64,000 bases of DNA from Oscillospiraceae bacterium (lineage in GTDB: Bacteria > Bacillota > Clostridia > Oscillospirales > Ruminococcaceae), in contig JAFUOD010000018.1 of assembly GCA_017472735.1 (NCBI GenBank), positions 1-64,000 on the forward strand. Direction: 5' to 3'. Shown here piece after piece: positions 13,678 through 21,823 of this stretch. A program made the translations under genes and the position numbers. The notes beneath the pieces are model-generated. The model did not search any database. It was not told the DNA's origin and saw nothing but the letters and a program-made list of their open reading frames with translations. Position 1 is the stretch's first letter, and every line of letters starts with the position of its first letter.

Positions 13678-14715
13678 ATGTTTCAGGAAGGCACAAAAAA
13701 GCGCTCATGGATTCAGATAGTCGGAGCGATTGTTCTTTTTATTCTGGTAATAGCCATTATCGGCACTTTTGTACTGTTTGGCATTTTTAAAGACGCTAAT
13801 TCTGCGCCGTCACTTTTTGGTTACAGAGTTTACATTATGAACGGTGACGGAATGGAACCGAGAATCGAGGGTGGCTCGGCAGTATTTGTTAAAGAGGGCG
13901 AATTCCCTCAGCGCGAGGGTAATGTTATCCTTTGCAGTATTGACGGACAGCTTGCGGTAGTAGGCTTTTTGGGAACCGAGGATATTATAACGCCTGACGG
14001 TGCCGCCGAGACCAGATACATAGTTAAATATGACACCGCACCTGCAGAGGAAAAGTGGGGCGTTGGCGAAAGTGACATTATCGGTGTTGCAAAGACTTAC
14101 AGCAAGTTTTTTGGCAGCGTGGTAAAATTCGCTTCGTCTAAAGCAGGCATGCTTACGGTTGTAATCATTCCCTGTGCATTGGTGCTTATTTATGAAGTAA
14201 CAATGTTTATAATCTCTCTTAAAAAGAAGAAGGCAAAATCTCCTGTTATCGAGGAGCCTGTAAACGAAAAGAATTTGAAGGCTCAGATAGAAAAGAACGA
14301 AAAGAAGAAGTTCGTGCTTGACGAAGGTTATCTTGACAAGATGCCCGAAGAATCGGCTAAGCCTGCCGAGGCTATTGCGATTAGAAAAGCTTATACCGAA
14401 GCAGGGGCTGAAACCGCAAAATCTTCGTTCAAGTTAGAGTTCGAGTCGGATAAGACTGAGCACAAGCCTCGACAGAAGCTCGAGTTCACCTCGGATAAGA
14501 TTACCATACCCGATGAAGAGATTAAGGTTGAACCCAAGACAGAGCCCAAGACAGATACAAACGATGATGAACCGTTTGTAACGCTTACCATCGATTCCAA
14601 GGACGAGAAGAACGATTCAGTCATCGACCTTGAAAATCTCTCGGCATCGAGAATTGACGACCTTATTAAAATGCTTGAGGCTGAAAAACAGCGCTTGGGC
14701 GGAGATAATAACTAA
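13678..14715 (+). CDS. Signal-peptidase-I-like membrane protein lacking the catalytic serine
   Basis: A 345-residue protein. After an N-terminal membrane helix (QIVGAIVLFILVIAIIGTFV) comes FGYRVYIMNGDGMEPRIEGG, which aligns with the SipW/archaeal signal peptidase block S-G-S-M-x-P; the nucleophilic Ser is Gly. GEFPQREGNVILCSIDGQLAV and EKWGVGESDIIGVAKTYSKF follow the S26B beta-domain, then a second membrane helix (MLTVVIIPCALVLIYEVTMF). The cytoplasmic tail of about 150 charged residues is repetitive (KLEFESDKTEH, KLEFTSDKITI). It probably no longer cleaves peptides. ATG 13678 follows AAAGGA; upstream in-frame codons lack an RBS. Confidence 0.6.
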   Translation: MFQEGTKKRSWIQIVGAIVLFILVIAIIGTFVLFGIFKDANSAPSLFGYRVYIMNGDGMEPRIEGGSAVFVKEGEFPQREGNVILCSIDGQLAVVGFLGTEDIITPDGAAETRYIVKYDTAPAEEKWGVGESDIIGVAKTYSKFFGSVVKFASSKAGMLTVVIIPCALVLIYEVTMFIISLKKKKAKSPVIEEPVNEKNLKAQIEKNEKKKFVLDEGYLDKMPEESAKPAEAIAIRKAYTEAGAETAKSSFKLEFESDKTEHKPRQKLEFTSDKITIPDEEIKVEPKTEPKTDTNDDEPFVTLTIDSKDEKNDSVIDLENLSASRIDDLIKMLEAEKQRLGGDNN

Positions 14716-14723
14716 AAAATCAA

Positions 14724-14758
14724 CCCGCAAGAGGTAATTCTCTTGCGGGCGTTTTTTT
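14724..14758. terminator. Bidirectional terminator
   Basis: CCCGCAAGAG/CTCTTGCGGG with TTTTTTT after it on the plus strand and A-rich DNA before it; shared by the converging 13678 and sugar kinase genes. Confidence 0.85.
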
Positions 14759-15674
14759 ATTTTGAAAGAAGCTCGTTGAGCCTATCCGGATCGCAAAAGC
14801 TTGTTCCTATTCCGCTTATAGCGCCTGCCGCACAGCAAACGGCGTAGTCAAGAGTCTCGTCAAGGCTGAGTCCTTTGCTCATTGCAAGGCAGGCCCCTGC
14901 GACCATCGAATCTCCTGCGCCCTGTGTGCTTTTAACATCGACTTTAACCGCCTCGCGGTAAATAACCTCGTCGCTCGTGACGATTACAGCGCCATTTGCG
15001 CCCATCGAGGCTAAAACCACCGTCACACCGTAATCTGAAATAATCTTTCTGCAAAGGGCAACAATATCATCATTAGTTTCAAGATTAACGCCAAAGGTAG
15101 CCTCAAGCTCATATAAGTTCGGTTTTATCATAAACGGCTTAGCTTCAAGACCTTTTAAAAGCACCTCGCCCTGAGCGTCTAAAATCAGCCTTATTTCGGG
15201 GTTTTCACGCTTTGCAAGTTCGCCAAGGGTTTTATAAATATCCGTCGGCACGCCCTGCGGCAGACTGCCTGTAAGCACCAGATTGTCGCTTTTGCGTACC
15301 GCACGAATAAACGAGTCGGTAAAACCGTTAAGGTGGTTGCTGTCAACATAAGCACTTTTTTCGTTAATTTCAATGGTGCTAAGACGTGAGCGATCGAACA
15401 CCTTAAGATTAATACGCAGATCACCCTCGCACTTAATAAAGTCATGAGGGATATTTTCACGCTCGAGGGTTCTTTCAATAACCTCGCCGCCCGAAAAGTT
15501 AAGCCCTATCGCCTTTGTTTTAAGCCCTAAACGCTTAAGCGCACGGCTTACGTTAATTCCCTTGCCGCCAATATCAAGGCTTAAAAGCTCAACGCGGTTC
15601 ATCGAGTCCACATCAAATCTTTCACAGGCTACTGTTTTATCTAAGCAGGGGCTAAGGGTTACTGTTGTCGTCAT
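14757..15674 (-). CDS. fruK: PfkB-family sugar kinase, probably 1-phosphofructokinase
   Basis: A 305-residue ribokinase-fold enzyme. MTTTVTLSPCLDKT at the N-terminus, DIGGKGINVSRALKRLG (substrate loop), LTGSLPQGVP, and the ATP/catalytic motif STQGAGDSMVAG (anion hole and base Asp) place it in the 1-phosphofructokinase/tagatose-6-phosphate kinase branch. It phosphorylates a sugar phosphate with ATP. Usual fruR and PTS neighbours are absent, so the exact sugar is uncertain. Confidence 0.85.
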   Translation of the reverse strand: MTTTVTLSPCLDKTVACERFDVDSMNRVELLSLDIGGKGINVSRALKRLGLKTKAIGLNFSGGEVIERTLERENIPHDFIKCEGDLRINLKVFDRSRLSTIEINEKSAYVDSNHLNGFTDSFIRAVRKSDNLVLTGSLPQGVPTDIYKTLGELAKRENPEIRLILDAQGEVLLKGLEAKPFMIKPNLYELEATFGVNLETNDDIVALCRKIISDYGVTVVLASMGANGAVIVTSDEVIYREAVKVDVKSTQGAGDSMVAGACLAMSKGLSLDETLDYAVCCAAGAISGIGTSFCDPDRLNELLSK

Positions 15675-15714
15675 GTCGTGTCGCCTCTTTCACACAAAGT
15701 TATTAATACATTAT

Positions 15715-15743
15715 AGTATAATAGCTTTGGCGGCTTATGTCAA
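15715..15743 (-). promoter_or_regulatory. Promoter of the sugar kinase gene
   Basis: Minus strand TTGACA (15743-15738) and TATACT (15720-15715), 17-base spacer. Confidence 0.8.
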
Positions 15744-15747
15744 TTCG

Positions 15748-16287
15748 TCAAGCCTCTAACTGGCGCGAGAGGAACATTGCGGCGGTTTGGCTTAATGTGA
15801 GGTGAAGCTGTGTGCCCTTTGCCGCTGAATCGCCTGCCAAAAAGCAAACAGCACCCGAAATATCGCCCGAGACAACAATGGGGCTGATTGCAAGTGCATG
15901 GCGAGAGATACCCTCGGCAGGTAAAACAGGCTTGCCCTCGCCTGTGAACTGCCACGACTTGCGAAGCTCTAAAATCTCCTCTAACCCCTGAGAAATGCGG
16001 CGCTCGTTAAACTCTCGCTTAGAAACGCCCGAAACCGCAACAACGTGGTCTCTGTCGAAAATGACAACGGGAGCGTTGCCAAGCTTGTGAATAACCTCGG
16101 CAACCGAAGCGGCAGATTCGGACAGCTCGTTAATGGGCGAGTATTTTTTAAAGATGACCTCGCCCTCGCTGTTAGTGTAAATTTCAAGTGGGTCGCCTTC
16201 GCGGATACGCATGGTGCGGCGGATCTCTTTGGGAATAACAACTCGTCCGAGGTCGTCAATTCGTCTTACAATTCCTGTAGCTTTCAT
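15748..16287 (-). CDS. spoVT: Stage V sporulation regulator SpoVT
   Basis: A 179-residue regulator of forespore gene expression. The N-terminal 50 residues (MKATGIVRRIDDLGRVVIPK, then RTMRIREGDPLEIYTN) are an AbrB swapped-hairpin DNA-binding domain; the rest is the GAF-like domain of SpoVT (PVVIFDRDHVVAVSGVSKRE, ISPIVVSGDISGAVCFLAGD). The length equals that of known SpoVT. It indicates that the organism sporulates or descends from spore formers. In Bacillus the gene is controlled by sigma-G; a GTATA-like motif upstream would fit but is not decisive. Confidence 0.93.
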   Translation of the reverse strand: MKATGIVRRIDDLGRVVIPKEIRRTMRIREGDPLEIYTNSEGEVIFKKYSPINELSESAASVAEVIHKLGNAPVVIFDRDHVVAVSGVSKREFNERRISQGLEEILELRKSWQFTGEGKPVLPAEGISRHALAISPIVVSGDISGAVCFLAGDSAAKGTQLHLTLSQTAAMFLSRQLEA

Positions 16288-16427
16288 TATATAAATCTCC
16301 TTTAAAACAAATTTATGGCTTTATTATTTGTCAAACGAGGGGATTTATACTGCCTGCTATAAATTATATTTAATCTTCTTTGTGCACAATATAAAAATAT
16401 TAAACGCAAAATTATCATCTATATCAA

Positions 16428-16456
16428 TTGATTGCAGGCTTAAATAGTTGTATAAT
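16428..16456 (+). promoter_or_regulatory. Promoter of the GH3 gene
   Basis: TTGATT at 16428-16433 and TATAAT at 16451-16456 with a 17-base spacer. Confidence 0.75.
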
Positions 16457-16497
16457 TTTATTAATAATGTTATTTTCTATTTTTTAAGGAGGACAAC

Positions 16498-18630
16498 ATG
16501 GAAAGAATTAAACTTAAAGCACTGCTTAACGATATGACCTTGGAGGAAAAAGCTTTACAGCTTGTTCAGCTTTACGGCGCATTTTTGGGCGATGTTGACG
16601 TTTTAACAGGCCCTGCAATGAGCTTTGCAAAAATGCCTGCCGACCGCCCTTATCAGGTGGGCAGCCTTTTAGGCGAGCACGGTGCCGAGCACCTTATCGA
16701 CCTGCAGGATAAAATGATGGCTATTCAGCCTCACCACATACCTGCACTTTTCATGCTGGATGTGATTCACGGATATAAAACAGGTTTCCCTGTGCCGATT
16801 GCAATAGGCTCGAGCTTTAACCCAAGCCTCGCAAAAGAGATTTGCTCTGCTGCAGGCAAAGAGGCAGCAGTGGCAGGCTTGCACGTTACCTTCTCGCCGA
16901 TGGTTGACCTTGTAAGAGACAGCCGCTGGGGCAGAGTTATGGAATCGACGGGCGAGGACGTGTGGCTTAACTGTCAAATGGCAAAAGCCGAGGTTGAGGG
17001 CTTTCAGGGAGACGATTTTAAGGACAAGGGCAAGCTTGCCGCTTGTGTTAAGCACTTTGCGGCATACGGCGCCGCAGTTGCGGGAAGAGATTATAACGTA
17101 ACCGAAATCAGTGAACACACCTTGCACGAGGATTATCTGCCCTCTTACAAAGCCGCAGTAGATGCCGGCGTTGCATTGGTTATGACAGCGTTTAACACGA
17201 TCGACCGCAAGCCCTGTACCACCAACAAAAAGCTTTTGCGTGACATTTTGCGTGACGAAATGGGCTTTAAGGGCGTTGTTATTTCAGACTATGGCGCAAT
17301 TCAGGAAACCATTGCACACACGACTTCGGTTGACCACCGTGATGCCGCTAAAAAGGCAATTCTGGCAGGTTGCGACATTGATATGGTAAGCCCTTGCTAT
17401 ATTCAGAATTTGGTAAGTTTGGTTGAAGACGGCGAGGTTGACATTAAGCTTGTTGACGAAGCGGTTATGCGTGTTTTAGAGCTTAAGAATGATTTGGGCT
17501 TGTTCGAGAACCCTTATAAAGATGCCTCAAGTGAGGGCGAAAAGGAAGTTTTAATGTGCCGTGAGCATTTAGAGCTTTCTCGCCGTGCCGCCGAGGAGAC
17601 AACAGTTTTACTTAAAAACGATGGCGCACTGCCTCTTAAAAAGAATCAAAAAATCGTTGTTGTGGGTGCATTGGCAGATGACAACTTAATAACAGGCTCG
17701 TGGGCACTGTTTGTTGATAAAGATAAGACAGTTACCCTAAAGCAGGCAATAAGCGAGCTTTATAGCGATGTAAACGTTAGCTTCTTTGCCTCGGACGAAA
17801 TAAGCGACGAAATGCTTGAAGCTGCAGAATCGGCAGATGTTGTGCTTCTCGCATTGGGCGAAAACCACACCAAAACAGGCGAATCGTTAAGCATTGCCGA
17901 CATTACGCTTTGCAAGGCGCACAGAGACTTGTTTGATGCAGTTTACAAGGTCAACAAGAACACTGTTACAGTTCTTTTTGGCGGCAGACCTTTGGCTTTG
18001 CCCGAGGTAGCGCAAAAAACAAACGCTTTGTTAGAGGCTTGGTTGCCCGGCACCTGCGGCGCTTATGCAGTTGCTGACATTTTGTTCGGTGACGCTAACC
18101 CCTCGGGCAGACTTTCAATGAGCTTCCCTTACACAACCGGTCAGTTGCCGATAAGCTATGCGGCATTTACAACAGGCAGACCCAAGCCCAACACCGATAA
18201 GTTTGTGCCTTATGCCTCGAACTATATGGACTATCCCAACGTGCCGCTTTATCCGTTCGGTTGGGGATTATCCTACACAAATGTTGAGTATTCGGGTGTG
18301 AGCCTGAGCGCTGATAAGCTCACCAAGGACGGCAAAATTTTTGCAAGTGTTACCGTTAAGAACGCAGGCGATATGGCGGTTTTAGAGCCTGTTCAGCTTT
18401 ATATCCGCGATATTAAGGGCAGTGTTGTGCGCCCTGTAAGAGAGCTTAAGGGTATTGAGAAAATAAGCCTTGAAGCAGGCGAGGAAAAGACAGTTTCGTT
18501 TGAGATAACCGAGCCCATGCTCAGATTTTATGACGACGAAATGAACTTTGTAAGCGAAAAAGGCGAGTTCATGGCGTGGATAGGCTCGACAAGCTTGACA
18601 GAAAACGGTGCAAAGTTTGTGTTGGAATAA
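16498..18630 (+). CDS. bglX: Glycoside hydrolase family 3 beta-glycosidase (BglX-like)
   Basis: A 710-residue GH3 enzyme without a signal peptide, so cytosolic. The (beta/alpha)8 domain (residues about 8-330) has KHFAAYG, and the nucleophile Asp lies in GFKGVVISDYGAI. The alpha/beta sandwich domain (about 370-590) has TVLLKNDGALPLKK and GENHTKTGES, with a candidate acid/base Glu region, and the C-terminal fibronectin III-like domain ends the protein. It removes glucose or xylose from the non-reducing end of oligosaccharides. It is a single gene with RBS AAGGAGGA and a terminator at 18650. Confidence 0.92.
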   Translation: MERIKLKALLNDMTLEEKALQLVQLYGAFLGDVDVLTGPAMSFAKMPADRPYQVGSLLGEHGAEHLIDLQDKMMAIQPHHIPALFMLDVIHGYKTGFPVPIAIGSSFNPSLAKEICSAAGKEAAVAGLHVTFSPMVDLVRDSRWGRVMESTGEDVWLNCQMAKAEVEGFQGDDFKDKGKLAACVKHFAAYGAAVAGRDYNVTEISEHTLHEDYLPSYKAAVDAGVALVMTAFNTIDRKPCTTNKKLLRDILRDEMGFKGVVISDYGAIQETIAHTTSVDHRDAAKKAILAGCDIDMVSPCYIQNLVSLVEDGEVDIKLVDEAVMRVLELKNDLGLFENPYKDASSEGEKEVLMCREHLELSRRAAEETTVLLKNDGALPLKKNQKIVVVGALADDNLITGSWALFVDKDKTVTLKQAISELYSDVNVSFFASDEISDEMLEAAESADVVLLALGENHTKTGESLSIADITLCKAHRDLFDAVYKVNKNTVTVLFGGRPLALPEVAQKTNALLEAWLPGTCGAYAVADILFGDANPSGRLSMSFPYTTGQLPISYAAFTTGRPKPNTDKFVPYASNYMDYPNVPLYPFGWGLSYTNVEYSGVSLSADKLTKDGKIFASVTVKNAGDMAVLEPVQLYIRDIKGSVVRPVRELKGIEKISLEAGEEKTVSFEITEPMLRFYDDEMNFVSEKGEFMAWIGSTSLTENGAKFVLE

Positions 18631-18649
18631 AAAAATATAAAATGAATAA

Positions 18650-18680
18650 GGGCGAGCCTGCGTGCTCGCCCGTTGGTTTT
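18650..18680 (+). terminator. Terminator of the GH3 gene
   Basis: GGGCGAGC (18650-18657) pairs with GCTCGCCC (18664-18671), followed by TTGGTTTT. Confidence 0.85.
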
Positions 18681-18694
18681 GATGTGAGATTCTA

Positions 18695-18742
18695 AGGCTC
18701 CCTTTGTTAAAGGGAGCTCCCGCGAAGCGGGTGAGGGATTAA
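18695..18742. repeat. Dispersed two-hairpin repeat, copy B
   Basis: GGCTCCCTTT/AAAGGGAGCT and CCGC/GCGG stems followed by GTGAGGGATT, the same plan as 13406-13452. Confidence 0.55.
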
Positions 18743-18775
18743 AAAAGCAGACACCATTTTAAACGGTCGTCTGCT
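18741..18775 (-). terminator. Terminator of glgB
   Basis: On the minus strand GCAGACGACC pairs with GGTGTCTGC and is followed by TTTTTTAAT. Confidence 0.8.
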
Positions 18776-18788
18776 TTAATGTTTTTTA

Positions 18789-20798
18789 TCAATCCTTTTT
18801 CGCCCTGCCGGGGATTCGCTTAAAAGCGATTGCTGTGCGTGTCGGCAAATAGCACATAAATCCGCATCTGCCGTCGGGCGTTTTGCGAGCCTTAAACTTA
18901 ATCGAGGTATCAACTCTTGAGAAACCGCCGAACTGCCCATCATCGCTTGAAAGTACAACTTTGTAATCGCCCTCATTCTCAGTTGGAATAAAGTACCCCT
19001 CGAACGAGCGGGTGGGGTTAAAGTTAAAGGCAAAGGTCACACTGCCTTTTGAATAGATTATAACCTTGTCCGATTGGTGGAGCCAGCGGTTGACGCTTTC
19101 TTTATTCAACAGGTTTTCACTCTTGATAAGCCCAATCATTGCTTTGTCAAAGTCGTTAAGCTCGTGATATCTTAAGCCGTGGTCGTCAACCAAGTTCCAC
19201 TGGCGGCGGCAATAGTGATAGCTCCAGCCGTTGCCCTCACGGGGGAAGTCTATCCATTCGGGGTGGCCGAACTCGTTGCCCATAAAGTTAAGGTAGCCCT
19301 CGCCTGCAAGGGTCGAGGTTAAAAGCCTTATCATTTTGTGAAGCGCTATACCTCTGTCAACCACGGGGCTGCCGCCGAATTTTTGCATGCTTGAATACAT
19401 TTCGGCGTCGCAAAGCCTAAACATAATTGTTTTGTCGCCCACAAGTGCTTGGTCGTGCGATTCGGCATAACCAATGGTTTTTTCTTTAGGTCGGCGCTGG
19501 GTAAGCTCATACCAAAGCTTGCCCATATCCCAGTTTTCGTCGCTCTGCTCTTTAATTGTCTTTATCCACAAATCGGGCACACCCATCGAAAGGCGGTAGT
19601 CAAACCCCATGCCTCCGTCAGAAATCTTAATGCACATTCCGGGCATTCCCGACATATCCTCGGCAATGGTGATGGCGTTTTTATTAACCTCGTGAATAAG
19701 CTCGTTGGCAAGCTGTAAATAGGTTACAGCCTCGGTGTCTGTATTCATCGAGAAATACATATCATATGATGTAAATGCCGAGCCTAAGCCATGGTCGAGG
19801 TAAAGCATCGAGGTCACACCGTCGAAACGGAAGCCGTCGAAGTGGAATTCTTCCATCCAATACTTGAGGTTTGATAAGAGGAAGTGCAAAACCTCGTTTT
19901 TGCCATAGTTGAAAAGCTTTGTGCCCCATGCCGAGTGGTTGCCCTTTTCGCCCGAATGGAAGAACTGATATTCGGTGCCGTCAAAGCAGTTTAAGCCCTC
20001 GTTGGTGTTTTTTACTGCGTGAGAGTGCACAACGTCTAAAAGAACGGTAATGCCCATTTGGTGAGCAGTGTTTATTAAGCTTCGCAGGTCGTCTGCCTTG
20101 CCGTATTTAGAAGAAGCGGCAAAAAAGTTTGAGACCTGATATCCGAACGAGCCATAATAAGGGTGCTCCATAATTGCCATTATCTGAATGGTGTTATAGC
20201 CTAAATCTTTAATTCGCGGAAGGATTTTATCTCTGAATTCGGAATATGTGCCGATTCTGTAATCCTCTTGCGCCATGCCAATGTGGCACTCATAAATCAG
20301 CGGAGTTTTTTCGGGCACAAAGCTTTGGTCTGTCCATTCAAAGCTGTTGGGGGCTTCGATCTCGGCACACCAAAGATAAGTTACAGGGTCTTGCACAACA
20401 CGGGTAGCATAAGTGGGTATTCTTCTTAACTCCTCGCCGTTGTGAATGACAACTGCCTGCACCTTTTCGCCGGGCTTAAGGGCATCGTCTCCCTTTAAAA
20501 CCACTTCAAAAACGCCGTTTTCAAGGCGGGTCATGGGGTTAGCTCTTGTGTTCCAGCCGTTAAAGTCGCCTGTTAAATACATTTCATCGGCGGCAGGTGC
20601 CCATTCGCGGTAGACCCAGCCGTTGTATATTTTGTGAAATCCGAAATATCTGTGGCCGTTTGCAAAATCAGAAATTTTGCCGCTGCCTGCAAGCTCTTTT
20701 TTCTTGCGGCGATAGTTGTCCATTCTAAGGTCAAGGTCGCTCTCGAAGGGAGCAAGATAGGGGTCTATGTCAATAATTTTTAACGAAGTTTTTGCCAT
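18789..20798 (-). CDS. glgB: 1,4-alpha-glucan branching enzyme, eukaryote-type (GH13 subfamily 8-like)
   Basis: A 669-residue glycogen branching enzyme. A CBM48 domain (residues about 30-150: YNGWVYREWAPAADEMYLTG) precedes the GH13 barrel. GFRFDGVTSMLYLDHG holds the nucleophile Asp, and DVVHSHAVKNTNEGLNCFDG, ITIAEDMSGMPG (acid/base Glu) and YAESHDQALVGD are the other catalytic blocks. These read like plant and animal branching enzymes (GH13_8), not the common bacterial GH13_9 type. ATG 20798 follows GAAAGGACG; an upstream in-frame start at 20834 has no RBS. No other glycogen genes are adjacent. Confidence 0.9.
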   Translation of the reverse strand: MAKTSLKIIDIDPYLAPFESDLDLRMDNYRRKKKELAGSGKISDFANGHRYFGFHKIYNGWVYREWAPAADEMYLTGDFNGWNTRANPMTRLENGVFEVVLKGDDALKPGEKVQAVVIHNGEELRRIPTYATRVVQDPVTYLWCAEIEAPNSFEWTDQSFVPEKTPLIYECHIGMAQEDYRIGTYSEFRDKILPRIKDLGYNTIQIMAIMEHPYYGSFGYQVSNFFAASSKYGKADDLRSLINTAHQMGITVLLDVVHSHAVKNTNEGLNCFDGTEYQFFHSGEKGNHSAWGTKLFNYGKNEVLHFLLSNLKYWMEEFHFDGFRFDGVTSMLYLDHGLGSAFTSYDMYFSMNTDTEAVTYLQLANELIHEVNKNAITIAEDMSGMPGMCIKISDGGMGFDYRLSMGVPDLWIKTIKEQSDENWDMGKLWYELTQRRPKEKTIGYAESHDQALVGDKTIMFRLCDAEMYSSMQKFGGSPVVDRGIALHKMIRLLTSTLAGEGYLNFMGNEFGHPEWIDFPREGNGWSYHYCRRQWNLVDDHGLRYHELNDFDKAMIGLIKSENLLNKESVNRWLHQSDKVIIYSKGSVTFAFNFNPTRSFEGYFIPTENEGDYKVVLSSDDGQFGGFSRVDTSIKFKARKTPDGRCGFMCYLPTRTAIAFKRIPGRAKKD

Positions 20799-20838
20799 GT
20801 ATGTTGCCGTCCTTTCATAAAAATTAAAGTACAATAAA

Positions 20839-20867
20839 AGTATACTCTACAAACAAAGCGGTGTCAA
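20839..20867 (-). promoter_or_regulatory. Promoter of glgB
   Basis: Minus strand TTGACA (20867-20862) and TATACT (20844-20839), 17-base spacer. Confidence 0.85.
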
Positions 20868-20904
20868 TGAGGGATTTTTTTGAAAAAGTGCGGAATTTTG
20901 CGCT

Positions 20905-21035
20905 TTTATGCGCCGACGTGCCCAAAGCGCGCCGCGAAGCGGCTGTGCACAGGGCGTGGAGGCGCCACGGCTCGCCACTTTGCCTCCCTGCGGTCGGCAC
21001 ACGGCTCGCCACGGCGCCCGAGCCAAAAAAGAGGC
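20905..21035. repeat. GC-rich intergenic block with a dispersed motif
   Basis: This block contains TTTGCCTCCCTGCGGTCGGC flanked by CGCCACGGCTCGCCAC and ACGGCTCGCCACGGCG. Nearly the same arrangement recurs at 46897-46955. No gene is credible here. Confidence 0.6.
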
Positions 21036-21053
21036 AGAATTTTGTAAAATCTA

Positions 21054-21082
21054 TTGGCAAACTGTCGAAAATATGATAAAAT
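21054..21082 (+). promoter_or_regulatory. Promoter of the DUF975 gene
   Basis: TTGGCA at 21054-21059 and TAAAAT at 21077-21082 with a 17-base spacer. Confidence 0.7.
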
Positions 21083-21132
21083 AGTATTAACCGTATTACG
21101 GCTATTTCTTTAAATCGAAAGGAGAAATTTCA

Positions 21133-21774
21133 ATGTTCGCAAAAGATTTTAAAAAACAGGCAAGAGATTGTTTAAACGGTAAATGGGGTACCGCAATTTT
21201 AGTTTATGTTATTCACATGGTTATTGCAATGGGTTGCTCGGCAATTCCCGTTGTTGGATCGTTTGCAGCACTTATTATTGGCGGCCCGTTAGTATTGGGC
21301 TTGACTTTTGTTTTTATTCAGTTTGTAAGAGGCGGCACTCCCGAAGTAGGAGATATGTTCTGGGGCTTTAAGGCTAACTTCTTAGAATCATTCCTCTTGC
21401 AGCTTATTAACAGCGTCTTCATCTTCCTTTGGTCGCTTTTATTCATCATTCCCGGTATTGTTAAGGCTTATTCTTATGCAATGAGCTTCTACATTCTTGC
21501 TGACAACCCCGGCATAAGCCAGTCTGAAGCAAGAAAAGCTTCCGTTGCAATGATGCAGGGCAACCGCTGGAGACTTTTCTGCTTGGAACTTAGCTTTATT
21601 GGCTGGATGATTTTGGGCATGTTCACCTTTGGCATTCTTTATATCTGGCTTGTTCCTTACATGCAGGCTGCATATGCCGCTTTCTATGAAGATTTAAAGG
21701 CAAAGAACGCTCCTGCTGTTGAACAGGCGCCTTCAACTGACGAGCCTGCTACTTGCAACCCCGAAATTGCTTAA
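21133..21774 (+). CDS. DUF975-family membrane protein
   Basis: A 213-residue integral membrane protein with about five helices. The N-terminal FKKQARDCLNGKWGTA, the central FLLQLINSVFIFLWSLLFIIPGIVKAYSYA-type helices, and the C-terminal MMQGNRWRLFCLELSFIGW and LVPYMQAAYAAFYEDL match the DUF975 pattern. The function of the family is not known; it is often a single gene in Clostridia, as here. RBS GAAAGGAG; the gene ends before a terminator at 21789. Confidence 0.8.
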   Translation: MFAKDFKKQARDCLNGKWGTAILVYVIHMVIAMGCSAIPVVGSFAALIIGGPLVLGLTFVFIQFVRGGTPEVGDMFWGFKANFLESFLLQLINSVFIFLWSLLFIIPGIVKAYSYAMSFYILADNPGISQSEARKASVAMMQGNRWRLFCLELSFIGWMILGMFTFGILYIWLVPYMQAAYAAFYEDLKAKNAPAVEQAPSTDEPATCNPEIA

Positions 21775-21788
21775 TTTGTTAAAACTAA

Positions 21789-21821
21789 AAAGCTACCGAA
21801 TCTTCGGTAGCTTTTTCTTTT
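21789..21821 (+). terminator. Bidirectional terminator between the DUF975 gene and pyrB
   Basis: AAAGCTACCGA and TCGGTAGCTTT pair, with TTTTTCTTTT following on the plus strand and an A-rich run for the minus strand. Confidence 0.85.
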
Positions 21822-21823
21822 GC

